DNA of 64,000 nt, taken from Okapia johnstoni (lineage: Eukaryota > Chordata > Mammalia > Artiodactyla > Giraffidae). This document shows positions 53,069 to 64,000 of this stretch, one piece after another; position 1 is the stretch's first letter, and every line of letters starts with the position of its first letter. The stretch covers positions 27,440,001-27,504,000 of the forward strand of contig CM044314.1 in NCBI GenBank assembly GCA_024291935.2. Direction: 5' to 3'. The notes below the pieces were generated by a model. The model made no database searches. It saw only the letters and a program-made list of their open reading frames with translations, and had not been told where the DNA came from. The translations under genes were made by a program, and so were the position numbers.

Positions 53069-54073
53069 TCTGTCAATACTAGCTTAGTGGGCAGGAAGAA
53101 CTTCACGTGGGAATCTAGGCCCAAATACTTAGATACTTCCCAAGCAAACACTCGTTGATTGCATCTACACTCAAACCTTTGAAACAACAGAAAGAGACAG
53201 GTGAGGAATAGTGTTTGCCTTGGACTTAACTATCAGCTCAAGAACTTGTATCCCATTGACTTCTTGTTGAGTGTCCTTGAGCATATACTGCTGGGGGAAA
53301 AAGTATTTATTTTATCCATTCATTTAAACCATCTCTGCTGAAAAAATAGACTCATCACAAGCTTGGGGCCTTCATGTTATGACAGTGGGTGGTATGGGCA
53401 CACGTGTATGTGCCTGTTATGCAAATGCCTATCATACAAAGCACTCAGGACTTGGAGCTTGACCAAGGGCAGATATTAATGAGACATTTGATTAAGATCA
53501 AGCCCTGCCCACTCATTTGAAGTGTGTGTTAACAAAGCATCAAGGAAAGGGGTCTGAGTGCCAGTTCTCCAAGAACATGTGGGGGGCAGGCCCAGTCTGT
53601 GTGTGTGCTGGCTGGAGGCAAATATCCACATTTCCAGCTGCTGGGAACCAGATGAGAGAGTGGCCTGTGTCACACCACTGCTGGGGTGGTGGAATGGGCC
53701 TCTAGAAGAAAACATTGCAGATAAGATCTACAGGCCAGAGCAATGCTCCAGGGAAGTTCAAAGGCCTGCAGAGAGAATGCGGTTCTTTCCAAAGGCAAGT
53801 GTCAGCCTTTGCTTCCCTGGGGCACTCTCATTGAGGCCGGCAGCTCTGTGTGGTGACCCAAGACTGAGAGGAATTATAAAAATGACCAGAATGAGGCTGT
53901 CCATGAGTCTCCAAACAAGACAAAGCTGCCTGTGTCTAGAATCTCTGACTGCCCTCTTGCCTCCAGGAAGCAGGATGCACCACAGGCTCTCAAACTTGGG
54001 TCCTTAATTAATCCTCTTGTGTCCACAAGGTTTTGAGTGTGAATAGCAGGTAAGGGTGCACAAAGGAAAGCTT
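53069..54073. other. Unassigned sequence
   Basis: 53500-54000 is somewhat GC-richer and holds overlapping open frames on both strands (53558-54007, 149 codons; 53715-53476), none with a recognisable domain. No repeat was recognised. Confidence 0.4.
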
Positions 54074-54081
54074 ATACTTAG
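54074..54081. repeat. Target-site duplication, left copy (ATACTTAG)
   Basis: Repeated at 54301-54308. Confidence 0.85.
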
Positions 54082-54300
54082 AACATGTTTTTGTTGTTGA
54101 ATCATTAAGTCATGTCCAATTCTTTTGCCAACACCATGGACTGTAGCCTGTCAAGCTCCCCTGTCCATGGGATTTCCCAGGCAAGAATAGTGGAGTGCGT
54201 TGCCATTTCCTTCTCCAGGGAACTTCCCAACCCAAGAATCAAACCCCCATCTCCTGCATTGGCAGGTGGATTCTTTATCACTGAGCCACCAGGGAAGTCC
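54082..54300 (-). mobile_element. Bov-tA SINE with 8-bp target-site duplication
   Basis: 'gttgttgaatcattaagtca' at the left is the BovA end with its GTT-repeat tail. The right end is the tRNA-derived head ending GAGCCACCAGGGAAGTCC. ATACTTAG flanks both sides. Confidence 0.95.
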
Positions 54301-54308
54301 ATACTTAG
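54301..54308. repeat. Target-site duplication, right copy
   Basis: ATACTTAG, identical to 54074-54081. Confidence 0.85.
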
Positions 54309-54664
54309 GTGGACTCAAATGATACTCAAGAATGCTTTAGGCACTAAATATTATCTATCCAAATCCATCTTTGGCACGGGTTGTTCATGAGCTCTCATGA
54401 TCTATCTGCTGGGAAAGGTCTGTATGGAAAAGCTGGGTCAGATGATGTGAGAGAAAGCTTTGAGATTAAAATTATCTGGCCTTTAAAGGGAGGGGCCAGG
54501 TAAAAAAAATTAAAAATAGAAAGGTTATGCAGCAATACCAATAACTCAGTGAGTCAAACAAGAAACCTTCAGGATTTACAATTGCACCCTGGCTGCAACT
54601 ACAATTTTGCACCAAGCACATTATCAATGCATCAAGATGACAGTGATAACAATGTTGACACCAC
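54309..54664. other. Unassigned sequence
   Basis: Nothing recognised. Confidence 0.4.
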
Positions 54665-54895
54665 CACCATTTTCTGAGCAATTACTGTGGGCCATCCGCT
54701 AAGTACCTTATACATATTTAGTTCAATTATCCTTACAATAATCCTAGTATCAACTCTATTTTTGTTTTGAAAATAAATCTGAGGCCCAGAGAGAGGTTAG
54801 GTTACTTGTCCAAGACCACAGAACTTAGAATTAGAACCTGAATTGGCCTCATATCTGTTTCTAAGGTATTCACCACCATTCTATCCACATGATAG
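54665..54895 (+). mobile_element. MIR SINE relic
   Basis: 'gagcaattactgtgggccat' (54677), 'tacatatttagttcaattat', 'aaataaatctgaggcccaga' (54771), 'gagaggttaggttacttgtc' (54791), 'caagaccacagaacttagaa' and 'attcaccaccattctatcc' follow the MIR consensus through core and tail. Confidence 0.85.
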
Positions 54896-57626
54896 TCTAT
54901 TATTTTTCAGTTTTTCTCTGTCTTGGAATAAAGATTAAAAATGAATGGGCTAGGATGATTTTGAGGGACATCTGGGAGGAGTTTAAAGCCTGAAGAAAAC
55001 CCAGTGAAAGAACTCTTGAATAATTCTAAGAAGCAACAATGATGGAGAAATCTTACAAGTGTTGTGCTCCTGGTTAAAGGAAAATACTGAGTCAGATCAC
55101 TCCAGGGCCTAAACCTCACTCTTGGAAATAAACTAAACCCTTTTGGAGTACTCAGATTAGCCAGCAAAACATCTTTTCCCTGTGGGCCTACATGTCTGAG
55201 GCATCACAAGAGGCTCCAGGAGAAGTTTTCATGCAGAAGACTCAGCAGGATAAACACGGTAGACTGAACTCCTCCTACCCAAATGTGAGTGGGCACCTTG
55301 CCACCCAATTAGACATCATTAAAGAATGTGCATGGTACTTTCCTCAATGTTGTATGATGATGCTGACCGACTGTTTCACAGTTCTGATTCTCCCTTCTCT
55401 CTCTTTATTTTTTTTTCTTTAATTTTGCACGGATTTTTTTCAACAAGACACCTATTTATAATATTATATAAGTTTTCCACGGACTATGCTAGAGGAAAGC
55501 ACACTCTGGCTGTTGGTACTAACAATATGAGATTTTTCCTTCAGGGATCTCACACTCCCATTTCTGAGACAAGATTAACTCACATCACACAACTAGAGAA
55601 CAAAATAAGGACAGTCCCTTCTAACCAATAAGGTCCTTTGTGTAAATTGAAAAATAAAAAAAAAGGACACCCCTCACTTTAGGAGGATTTAACCCCACAC
55701 TAGGGCACACTGCTTGTGAGCAGAGAGTGTAGGCTGGATTTTTGTCTCCTTTCATCCCATTGGCCATTGCCGTTATGCAGTGAACAACTTATACAAACTT
55801 AAATGAAAATAAGACCCTCAAAATTAAACTTAATCGAATTTTAGTAAGCTTATTATCAGTAGTTGAAAAGGTGAAAACTGGGGCTAAGATTACTAAAGAA
55901 CATTCGCCACCTAAACACCTAAATCTACCAGCCTCAGTGCACCTGTTCTTTATGTTCTGCCTTCTTCTTTCTTGTTTTAACACGTGGATCATCCACCCTT
56001 TTGTTTCATGGCCAAATCCCATTCCCACTCACAGACTTGAAGACTTCACACCTGCAGTTGGCCCCCTTTTTACAGCATCATCAATCTCCTCTTTCTATTG
56101 AAACATTCCAATCAATGAACAAATGCTGAGTTATCTCTCACTTAAAAACCAAACTTGGGTCTCATCCATTTCAACTATTGCCCAGTTTCTCTCCACTTCC
56201 CTTCTCAGCAAAGCTCCCTACTCACCATCTCCATTGCCCCTCCCCTCATCTGATCATCTGCCCCTTTGTGAGTCTGGCACAGACTTGGACCCACCCCTCA
56301 TGCATAACTTGGGTGGTACCTGGCACCTACTGTATCATCTATCCGTGGGCCTTTGGCCTTCAATCGCAAGAGAGACAGGAAGAGTCCATTTTGTCATTCT
56401 GATACGTTGCTATGAAAAAGCACTAATTCTGGGAAACAATTGGATGCCCTGAGCTGCTTATCCTGCCTTCAAGGTCCTTATTCTCCTTTTCTTCCACTGT
56501 ATTTAAATTTCAGTCACCACTTCATTGTATTAAATGCCTTTCAACAACTGGGAAGGCATAGAAGTCCCTTAGGTCATGTCTTACATACTGAAATGCCTAC
56601 AGTACTCAGGTAGTTGCTGTGAATGAAGGAGATTCTAGGAAGAAGAGGGTTGAAGATAAAGAGGTGTAACACTTGTGCTTTGAGTTCGGGGTACAATGGG
56701 GAGCAGGGGACCACAGTCAACTGAAAGTAGACAGCCACTATCCTGTCTGAAGGGGGCAGCCACTGCTTAGTTCAGTCCAACTATTGCTCTGCTGGGATAT
56801 GTGCACAGTGCTGTCCCAAATTCCGGAGAAGACATGAATCTGGGTTTTATGTGAAATCTCCAAGTATTTAAATATTAGCTACTAATTCAGATTTTCTACC
56901 TGATGCCGCATGGACCAGCAAGCCAGTCAAAATATATATAGGGACTGGAGCTGGGCTCTGGGGTTTCTATTTGCAACCTAGTCCTAATGGTTTCATCCTG
57001 AGTTCAACCTCTCTTTGATTATGTCTCCCAAGTTTCCCATGATTTTATTATTTCCTCCTTTTTTCTCTCAAGCTCTTTTCTTGGTTCTTGGAAATTAGAA
57101 CCAGGAGATGGATGGACAGAAAGCAATACTTTTTCCCACACACTGAACTTAGAGCTTCATTACTGATTCACATTATAATTGTGAGTCAAGAAGATTTTTT
57201 TCCCCTTCTTCTTTCTTTAACTTGTTTCTGTTCTAAATCAGAGCACAAAGAATAAAGTTCCAGGGTGACCCACCAGATGACAGAACCACCCAATGGAAAT
57301 CACTCCTATTGTTTGTGAACTGGAAAGCCCCAAGCATAAGTCTGACCAGAAAATTAAAAGGCAAATGAGACAAGCACTGAGCCAAGAGGAACTAAGGGCT
57401 AACAGTTCTTTCCTCATTTAACATGAGTATCACAAGTGGAAATTCCTTCCACGTTTATTTCTTCTAAGAGTGACAACTATTGCAAGGGGGACTATGTGCA
57501 ATGCTGAGCCATCAGTAAGTCCATCCTTATATACATTCACCTAAGTTTCAGGGCTTGAAAATCAGGAAAACTCCAATGTCACACAGCTGAAGCCAGCCAA
57601 AGACGTCTCCATTATCCTCCTTTAGG
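54896..57626. other. Mostly unassigned sequence, possible L2 trace
   Basis: 56090-56270 ('aatgctgagttatctctcac', then 'tattgcccagtttctctcca') may be an L2 RT-region relic, but I am not sure. 55000-56040 and 56280-57626 hold nothing I recognise. Open frames here (for example 56123-56452) have no family resemblance. Confidence 0.4.
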
Positions 57627-57637
57627 TTAAGAAGTTT
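57627..57637. repeat. Target-site duplication, left copy (TTAAGAAGTTT)
   Basis: Identical to 59695-59705, about 2.06 kb away. Confidence 0.95.
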
Positions 57638-59694
57638 CAGTTCAGTTCAGTCACTCATTTGTGTCCGACTCTTTGCGACCCCATGTACTGCAGCACACCA
57701 GGCTTCCCTGTCCATCACCAACTCCCAGAGCTTGCTTAAACTCATATCCATCAAGTCGCTGATGCCATCTAACCATCTCATCCTCTGTCGTCCCCTTCTC
57801 CTCCTGCCTTCAATCTTTCCCAGCACCAGGGTCTTTTCCATTGAGTCAGTTCTTTGTCATCAGGTGGCCAAAGTATTGGAGTTTCAGCTTCAGCATCAGA
57901 CCTTCCAATGAATATCCAGGGTTGATTTCCTTTAGGATTGGCTGGTTGTATCTCCTCGCAGTCTAGGGGACTCTCAAGAGTCTTCTCCAACACCACAGTT
58001 CAAAAGCATCAATTCTTCGGCACTCAGCTTTCTTTATAGTCCAACTCTCACATCCATACATGACTACTGGAAAAACCATAGCTTTGACTAGATGGACCTT
58101 TGTTAGCAAAGTAATGTCTCTGCTTTTTAATATGCTGTCTAGGTTGGTCATAACTTTCCTTCCAAGGAGTAAGTGTCTTTTAATTTCATTGCTGCAGTCA
58201 GTATCAGCAGTGATTTTGGAGCCCCCAAAATAAAGTCAGCCACTGTTTCCACTGTTTCCCCATCTATTTGCCATGAAGTGATGGGACAAGATGCCATGAT
58301 CTTAGTTTTCTGAAAGTTGAGCTTTAACTCAACTTTTAACTCAAACTTTTCCACTCTCCTCTTTCACTTTCATCAAGAGGCTCTTTAGTTCTTTTTCACT
58401 TCCTGCCATAAGGGTGGTGTCATCTGCATATCTGAGGTTGTTGATATTTCTCCTGGCAATCTTGATTCCAGCTTGTGCTTCTTCCAGCCCAGCGTTTCCC
58501 ATGATGTACTCTGCATATAAGTTAAATAAGCAGGGTGACAATATACATCCTTGACGTACTCCTTTTCCTATTTGGAACCAGTCTGTTGTCCCATGCCCAG
58601 TTCTAACTGTTGCTTCCTGACCTGCATACAGATTTCTCAGGAGGCAGGTTGGGTGGTCTGGTATTACCATCTCTTTCAGAATTTTCCACAGTTTATTGTG
58701 ATCCACACAGTCAAAGGCTTTGGCATAGTCAATAAAGCAGAAGTAGATGTTTTTTTGGAACTCTCTTGCTTTTTCAACAATCCAACGGATGTTGGCAGTT
58801 TGATCTCTGGTTCCTCTGCCTTTTCTAAATCCAGTTTAGAACATCTGGAAGTTCACAGTTGGTGTACTATTGAAGCCTGGCTTGGAGAATTTTGAGCATT
58901 ACTTTGTTAGCATGTGAGATGAGTGCAATTGTGAGGTAGTTTGAGCATTCTTTGGTATTGCCTTTCTTTGGGATTGGAATGAAAACTGACCTTTTCTAGT
59001 CCTGTGGCCACTCCTGAGTTTTCCAAATTTGCTGGCATATTGAGTGCAGCACTTTTACTGCATCATCTTTCAGGATTTGGATTAGCTCAACTGGAATTCT
59101 ATCACCTCCTCCAGCTTTGTTTGTAGTGATTCTTCCTAAGGCCCACTTGACTTCACATTCCAGGATGTCTGGCTCTAGGTGAGTGATCACACCATTGTGA
59201 GTATCTGGGTCATGAAGATCTTTTTTGTGTAGTTCTCCTGTGTATTCTTGCCACCTCTTCTTAATTTCTTCTGCTTCTGTTAGGTCCATACCATTTCTGT
59301 CCTTTACTGAGCCCATCTTGCATGAAATGTTCCCCTGGTATCTCTAATTTTCTTGAAGAGATCTCTAGTCTTTCCCATTCTATTGTTTTCCTCTATTTTT
59401 TTTTTTTTTTTTTTTGCATTGATCTCTGAGGAAGGCTTTCTTATCTCTCCTTGCTATTCTTTGGAACTCTGCATTCAAATGGCTATCCTTTTCTCCTTTG
59501 CCTTTAGCTTCTCTTCTTTTCTCAGCTATTTGTAAGGCCTCCTCAGACAACCATTTGGCCTTTTTGCATTTCTTTTTCTTGAAGATGGTCTTGATCACTC
59601 CCTCCTGTACAATGTCAGGAACCTCTGTCCACAGTTCTTCAGGCACTCTGTCTATCAGACCTAACCCCTTGAATCTATTTCTCACTTCCACTGT
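57638..59694 (-). mobile_element. BovB LINE, 5'-truncated, 2.06 kb, with perfect 11-bp target-site duplication
   Basis: Minus strand from the linker after the endonuclease (VRNRFKGLGLIDRVPEELW, 59685-59629) through KKKKCKKAKWLSEEALQ, the RT ([46 protein letters not shown] at about 58405-58434) and C-terminus to the TTCAG tail at 57638-57652. The frame is broken several times. A run of 20 T (59396-59415) expands a lysine tract in the linker and shifts the frame. TTAAGAAGTTT flanks the whole element exactly, which fixes both ends. Confidence 0.98.
59396..59415. repeat. T20 tract inside BovB coding sequence
   Basis: On the minus strand it is A20, giving a run of lysines. The other BovB copies have about three to four T here, so it is an expansion within this copy (or in its source RNA). 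Confidence 0.92.
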
Positions 59695-59705
59695 TTAAGA
59701 AGTTT
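59695..59705. repeat. Target-site duplication, right copy
   Basis: TTAAGAAGTTT, identical to 57627-57637. Confidence 0.95.
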
Positions 59706-59859
59706 AGCCTGCTTTAAATACCACATTCCTGAGGAAGAAGACAAGTCATTCATTTACTTGGTATCAAAAGGGTTTCAGTCTATTCCAAAAATACGCTTCT
59801 GCAGGGGAGAAGTTTCACCAGGGGTTGAGACCCTAAGGCATCGCAGAGTAGGCTAGTGC

Positions 59860-60140
59860 TCACCAATATCCAGGTGTGTCTCCACACTCCCCAGACCTCT
59901 CTTGCAGCTAAGTGGACCACATGCCTAGTTCTGACCAACGGAATAGCAATTCTGATTGAAGTGATTAAGTATCTGGTGCTCCTTTTACCCTCTCTCTTCT
60001 GTCCACATGACTTGAAGCATTTGGCTTGGGTAGTGAAGCCACACACAGTGATCCATGAGTCACTCTGAACTCTCAGAGGAGAACTGTCATGGGGAGCCAC
60101 CCAACTGTCAGTGGCCTTGGCATAAATGAGAAATAAACTC
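59860..60140 (+). mobile_element. LTR-like ancient mammalian repeat
   Basis: 'cttgcagctaagtggaccac' (59901), 'ctagttctgaccaacggaat' (59924), 'gattgaagtgattaagtatc' and a pyrimidine-rich stretch, then 'gccacccaactgtcagtggc' and AATAAA (60132). Same group as 38106-38470. The ends are uncertain. Confidence 0.5.
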
Positions 60141-63100
60141 ATATATTTTTCCAATTTTATTGAGTTATAATTGACATATGAATATGATTGTATTAAATCA
60201 GTGAAATTTGGGGGACACTTGTGGCTAATACAAAAGAGAATTTGGAAACACTAGTAAAAATTTACCCAGAGACGCTTCAGAAGCCACTAGGCTGAGCTCC
60301 AGGAAGGGGAAGGTACAGCTATTCTGCCCTCACAGGGGAAAGACTGACTATAACTGTCATTCCCAGGTCCTGAGATAATGTCCACCCTTTCTCTTAGATT
60401 GTGTGACCCAGACTTACAAGTGCTTGGAGTCCACATGGAATGTAGCTCCTTCCACTGAAGAACTCATGTGGTTACCACGGTTTCTTTTCAGTACTACTAG
60501 CACTTTAACACGTAAGCCCTGAGTAATTTCGCTGAGGAACGTGCAGGTCACATCAAGTTGCCTGTGAGCTTCAGCAGTGAAAGATTGTCTTGAAAGAAAA
60601 AGTGTGTCCCCAAAGACTCAGGAGAACAGAGGACGATTCACGCCTGATTGCAAGAAAACCATACTTTCTCTGCCACAGGTGACAGAAGAAACAGAAAAGA
60701 ATACTGGTCCTACAGCTTTTGTTAAGCTGGTTTGACACAGTTTCAGCAATAGCTTTGGAGATGCTGCGGCTCGGAAGGAGCTCCAGAAGGACCAATCCGG
60801 TTTGCAGATTTTAGCTGTGAAAGATGAAACTTTGCTCACCCAGATATAAAGAGAAACCCTTAACATGATTAAATAGATACAGTAAGAGATAGAGATTGAA
60901 CTGGCTTCACTTCTTTTAGTGATTTTTGCCCACCAAAAGAAAAACACAAAAAAGAAATGGAGCAAAAGGAAAGAGAAGAGCAAAAAGAGGAGGTGCCTTA
61001 TTATCTGACATAAATGCAGAAAGACATGTATGTTTGGCGATGCTGGAATCCAGGGTTCCATCATTTGCTAAGAGTCCACATTCTCCCTTCGTATTTGATG
61101 ATTAACTCATTATCCTCAGCATGATGTTAGACACTCCAAGGTTTGCTCTCCAGTTCACCAATTCAGGTTGGAAAGAAGAATAATTCTATTTCCTACTAAT
61201 TTAGCGCCAGGCTGGTAGGAAATATTAACCTTGGACTTGCTTGGGCCACTACTTTTCCAGGCCAGAATGAATAGGAACTGGGGACTGTCCTGGGGTCCTC
61301 GAAGCAAGAGCCACAGCTGTGGGGTAAGGGAGCACACCACCATGTTCCTGTCAGCTCCAGCCCATTTTCTCACTTGCAACTGCTGCTCCAGATCCCATGC
61401 CTTAAAGGGACAATCCAGTCGGCCCACGTGGATAACAAGCTGACCACCTGGCTGGTGAGAGTGGGGGCGCCTTGACTGACAGTCTACCAGCATGAGTGAG
61501 TTAATTCCCTGGAATGCACAGAATGGGGATGAGGTAATTTCCTGGAAAGGAAATGGGGTGCTATTAGCATGAATGGGGAGCAGAAAAAATAACACATGTC
61601 CACTTCACCTCCTCCTTAGGCTAATATATTTGATTTTAACCCAAGGCTTCCGAAAACTGATTGACTTCCATGGAAAGGCAGAAAAGGGTCCTTTGCCTTG
61701 ATCATAAAGAAGAGAGCACCATCTCATAAAACATCCCAACATTGGAAAGTTACAAGGTGCCTGTATGTACATTTCCTCCTGGGAAATTATTACTCTCCTG
61801 TTTCACAAATGAGGAAAGGCAGGCGGGGAAGAAAGAAATGCTGCCGGAGATCATCAGCTAAGCGGGAATCCTGCCGCGTGCCGAGGAACTCGGTTTCCAG
61901 ATTCCATCTCCTGACCCCCAGTGTCTCTCTCAATGACCTTCCCCTGTGACAGGAGAATTCATGGGTGCCTCTGGGTAGCTCCTCACTACCACTGGCACAT
62001 TTTCTCAAAGCACACAGCCCCCTGGGGTGTGTAGCTATAGAACAGGCCTTTTAGGAGGACTATTGTGGGGAGAGGGTTCAGTAGGAAATGGGGGAGGGGA
62101 AGGGACTCCTGTTGAAAATTTTCAAAGGTGAAAATATTTTCCTGAAAATACAGCGTCTGTGTGCAGGCGGTGTCGATATAACTGACCTTCTGTCTTGAGT
62201 TGGAGCTGGGAATGGATTTTTTACAGGAAAAAGGAAATGCATGGGTGTGGAGCTGCCAGCAGCAAAGGAAGTTTCCAGGCGACTTGTCATGGCGCAGTTT
62301 ATAGACACAAGTCTCAGAAGGGCTGGAGCAGGGCTGTGGAGAGGGTGTGATTTGTTGGTTGTGGAGCCTGGCACCTGGCACCCCGCCATGCTGACTTAAC
62401 CCAGAGTGCACGTGTGACACCCCTACACACAGTCGTATCTGGGAGGTTGAAGTGAAAGGAGCAGAAAGAAAAGGCACTCATCCAGGGGGGCAATAAAAAC
62501 AGAACCCGAAAAGGAGCAAAAATAGTGACTGTGAAGAAAGAGAATGGGGGAAATGGCTGGAGGGTAAGGTGCACCCCTTGCCCTGTCCAAGCTCTAACTT
62601 ATGGCAGCTATCAAACTTGATCTTCCCTCCCAAAGGACATACAGGTCAGATGCTGTGAAATCTTCCGAAGAGAGGGCAAGTCCCTCTTGGCTGTTAGGTT
62701 AGGTCCACTGGGAAATGACCAAACGGACTTTAAAGGACAGAACCAAATAACTCGACACCCATCTCCATCCCCAAGGCCTCCCCCCAGGACAACAGAGACC
62801 AGAAAGAAGTGGTCTTGAAGCTCCTTGGTGAGAGCCAATCAGGCAGTAAGGCATGACAGTCCACACGTGTCCTGGGGGAGAGGCCACGCACTGTTTACAG
62901 AGCCTGGCAGCGGTGCCAGAGCCAACAACCCACACGCACAGCCCATCTGGGCAAGCTTGAAAAAGCAAACTCGCTTCCTCTGGGTCTCGATGGCTGCGGC
63001 TCAAAACGTTCTGCACAGCACATTTGCTTCCCTGCTCTCAGATCCCTTACAGCAAACCCACACATCTGTATACACACTTTAAAATAAATACGCATAAAAG

Positions 63101-64000
63101 CAGAATCCAAGCCAAGGGTGGGAGGGGGGAAGGGCCTCTGAGATTCCTCTCTGGGTGGACCCCCAGCCCAAAGCCGCTCTCCTCACCCAAGAGAGTTGCC
63201 CAGCACAGGCTCCAGTTGTAGCATTTTCGAGAAGTGTGAGAACTCGTTAGAATCTCATACCTGCTTTGTGGCTCCCCATTCAACACAAACACGATTTTGA
63301 GGTCTGCAGCACAAATTTTCTTCCCCCAAAGACATCTACAAACTTCTGAACTCAACTCAGAGGGTGAAAATGCCTGTGTTTTATTTCGAGTTAATTGGAA
63401 ACCCTCCAGCCCAGGACCCGCCCCCACCCCCAACTTTACTAAAGACTTTCCTTCCCGTTAAGACAGCAAAAGTCAAAGACTGTTACTGCTCTTTGTGAGC
63501 TTATGCTTGTCCTATTTCCAAATCCGGTCTCATTGTACCGACCCCCTGGATCACAGGGATGCAAGATGCCGGCCTGAGAATGAGGGGGTTGTCTTCCTGG
63601 CACATTGTGGGCTCTGAGACTGCACTTGGGGGCAAGGAAAGGGAGTGAGGGGTTGAAGCCAAGCTAATACAGGATGTGGCTGAACAACAACAAAGGCATT
63701 ACAGTTTAGCCAATGGGAAGATACAGCAGAGAGTAATGGCTCCTCTGCCAAGGAGTCAGTAAACGGCCTGGTCACCTTGAGGCTAAATTACTGACCCATC
63801 ACTTAGCTTCTTCTCTCACTCAAGTCTCAATAAAATGGCCAAGGTTTTAGTTGCCACAATCATGAGGCTCAAGGTTATGGTAATGGGCATACTAGTGAGA
63901 GTGCCAGGAGCTGGCAGTGTGCCCCTAAAACATCAGCCTCCCCAGGCTGGCAGCTGCCAAGGGCCCTCCTCTGCCTGGCAGGCACCTTTCTCCATCTGTC
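60141..64000. other. Repeat-poor, GC-richer unassigned sequence
   Basis: After a 50-base L1M-like trace at 60147-60195 no interspersed repeat is visible for almost 4 kb. Open frames on both strands (61064-60618, 61595-61155, 62477-61986, 63016-62699, 63433-63047) overlap one another and show no domain, signal or exon structure that I can defend. A CpG cluster lies at 61820-61895. It could be unique sequence near a gene or a regulatory element outside the window, but the sequence alone does not show this. Confidence 0.45.

Noticed and set aside
60618..61064. 148-codon open frame on the minus strand
   Set aside because: A Phe/Leu-rich start reflects an A-rich stretch on the plus strand; no family resemblance.
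61986..62477. 163-codon open frame on the minus strand
   Set aside because: Low-complexity Ser/Pro/Leu composition, overlapping frames in other phases, no domain recognised.
63047..63433. Possible exon on the minus strand ending near a GTATGAG donor at about 63258
   Set aside because: The motif LKIVFVLNGEPQS looked exon-like, but there is no convincing acceptor, no family match that I know, and donor-like sites are common by chance. A blastx search and cross-species alignment of 63200-63430 would settle it.
1..64000. CRISPR arrays, operons, prophages or bacterial genes
   Set aside because: No regularly spaced direct repeats, no ribosome-binding-site/ORF organisation; the sequence is clearly mammalian.

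Overview
This is non-coding DNA from a ruminant genome (Bos, Bubalus, Ovis, Capra, a deer or a relative; the sequence does not let me say which). Three repeat types support the call: many 5'-truncated copies of the BovB (RTE-clade) LINE, the tRNA(Glu)-headed Bov-tA and dimeric Bov-A2 SINEs that share the BovB 3' end, and CHR-type SINEs known from ruminants, whales and hippos. I found no host protein-coding gene, no RNA gene, no CRISPR array and nothing bacterial. The longer open frames are pieces of BovB, antisense shadows of an L1, or unsupported frames in unique sequence. The window looks intergenic or deep intronic.

Layout. 0-10.8 kb: mostly unique AT-rich sequence with a Bov-tA (596), a MIR (2062), an old L1 ORF2 relic (2590) and a BovB 3' end (5027). 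10.8-18.3 kb: a well-preserved BovB reverse-transcriptase copy (10871-11855, 12-bp target-site duplication), an old MaLR-like LTR (14965), L2 and MER20-like relics, and two SINEs. 18.3-25.2 kb: the 5' end and decayed ORF1 of a ruminant L1 (18749-20690), then the largest BovB (22373-25146) with an uninterrupted endonuclease frame. 25.5-29.6 kb: a pile-up of BovB and Bov-tA pieces, then an L2. 31.7-34.8 kb: an L1 3' end broken by SINE sequence and by a head-to-head BovB that looks like a twin-priming inversion, then a textbook Bov-A2. 35-44.7 kb: an ancient CR1/L3 LINE relic, two related hAT-like fossils, MaLR LTRs, L2, and an L1 3' end inserted in an older LTR-like repeat with a perfect 16-bp duplication. 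45.1-47.7 kb: an old antisense L1M carrying four younger insertions. 48.6-49.1 kb: a probable solo retroviral LTR. 50.6-59.7 kb: a CHR SINE, two long BovB copies (51069-52684 and 57638-59694) and two Bov-tA. 59.7-64 kb: the least repeat-rich stretch, richer in GC, with no recognised gene.

How the parts relate. The window is a layered record of retrotransposition. CR1/L3, L2, MIR, hAT and MaLR relics form the oldest layer. L1M and MER5/MER20-like repeats sit above them. BovB, its parasitic SINEs and ruminant L1 are the youngest, and they repeatedly interrupt the older repeats. BovB-derived sequence adds up to roughly 11-12 kb by my own tally. Every BovB copy is 5'-truncated and none can encode a complete protein. 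Family names come from recognising consensus sequence by eye, without a RepeatMasker run; ends are usually good to within about 10 bases, less for old repeats.
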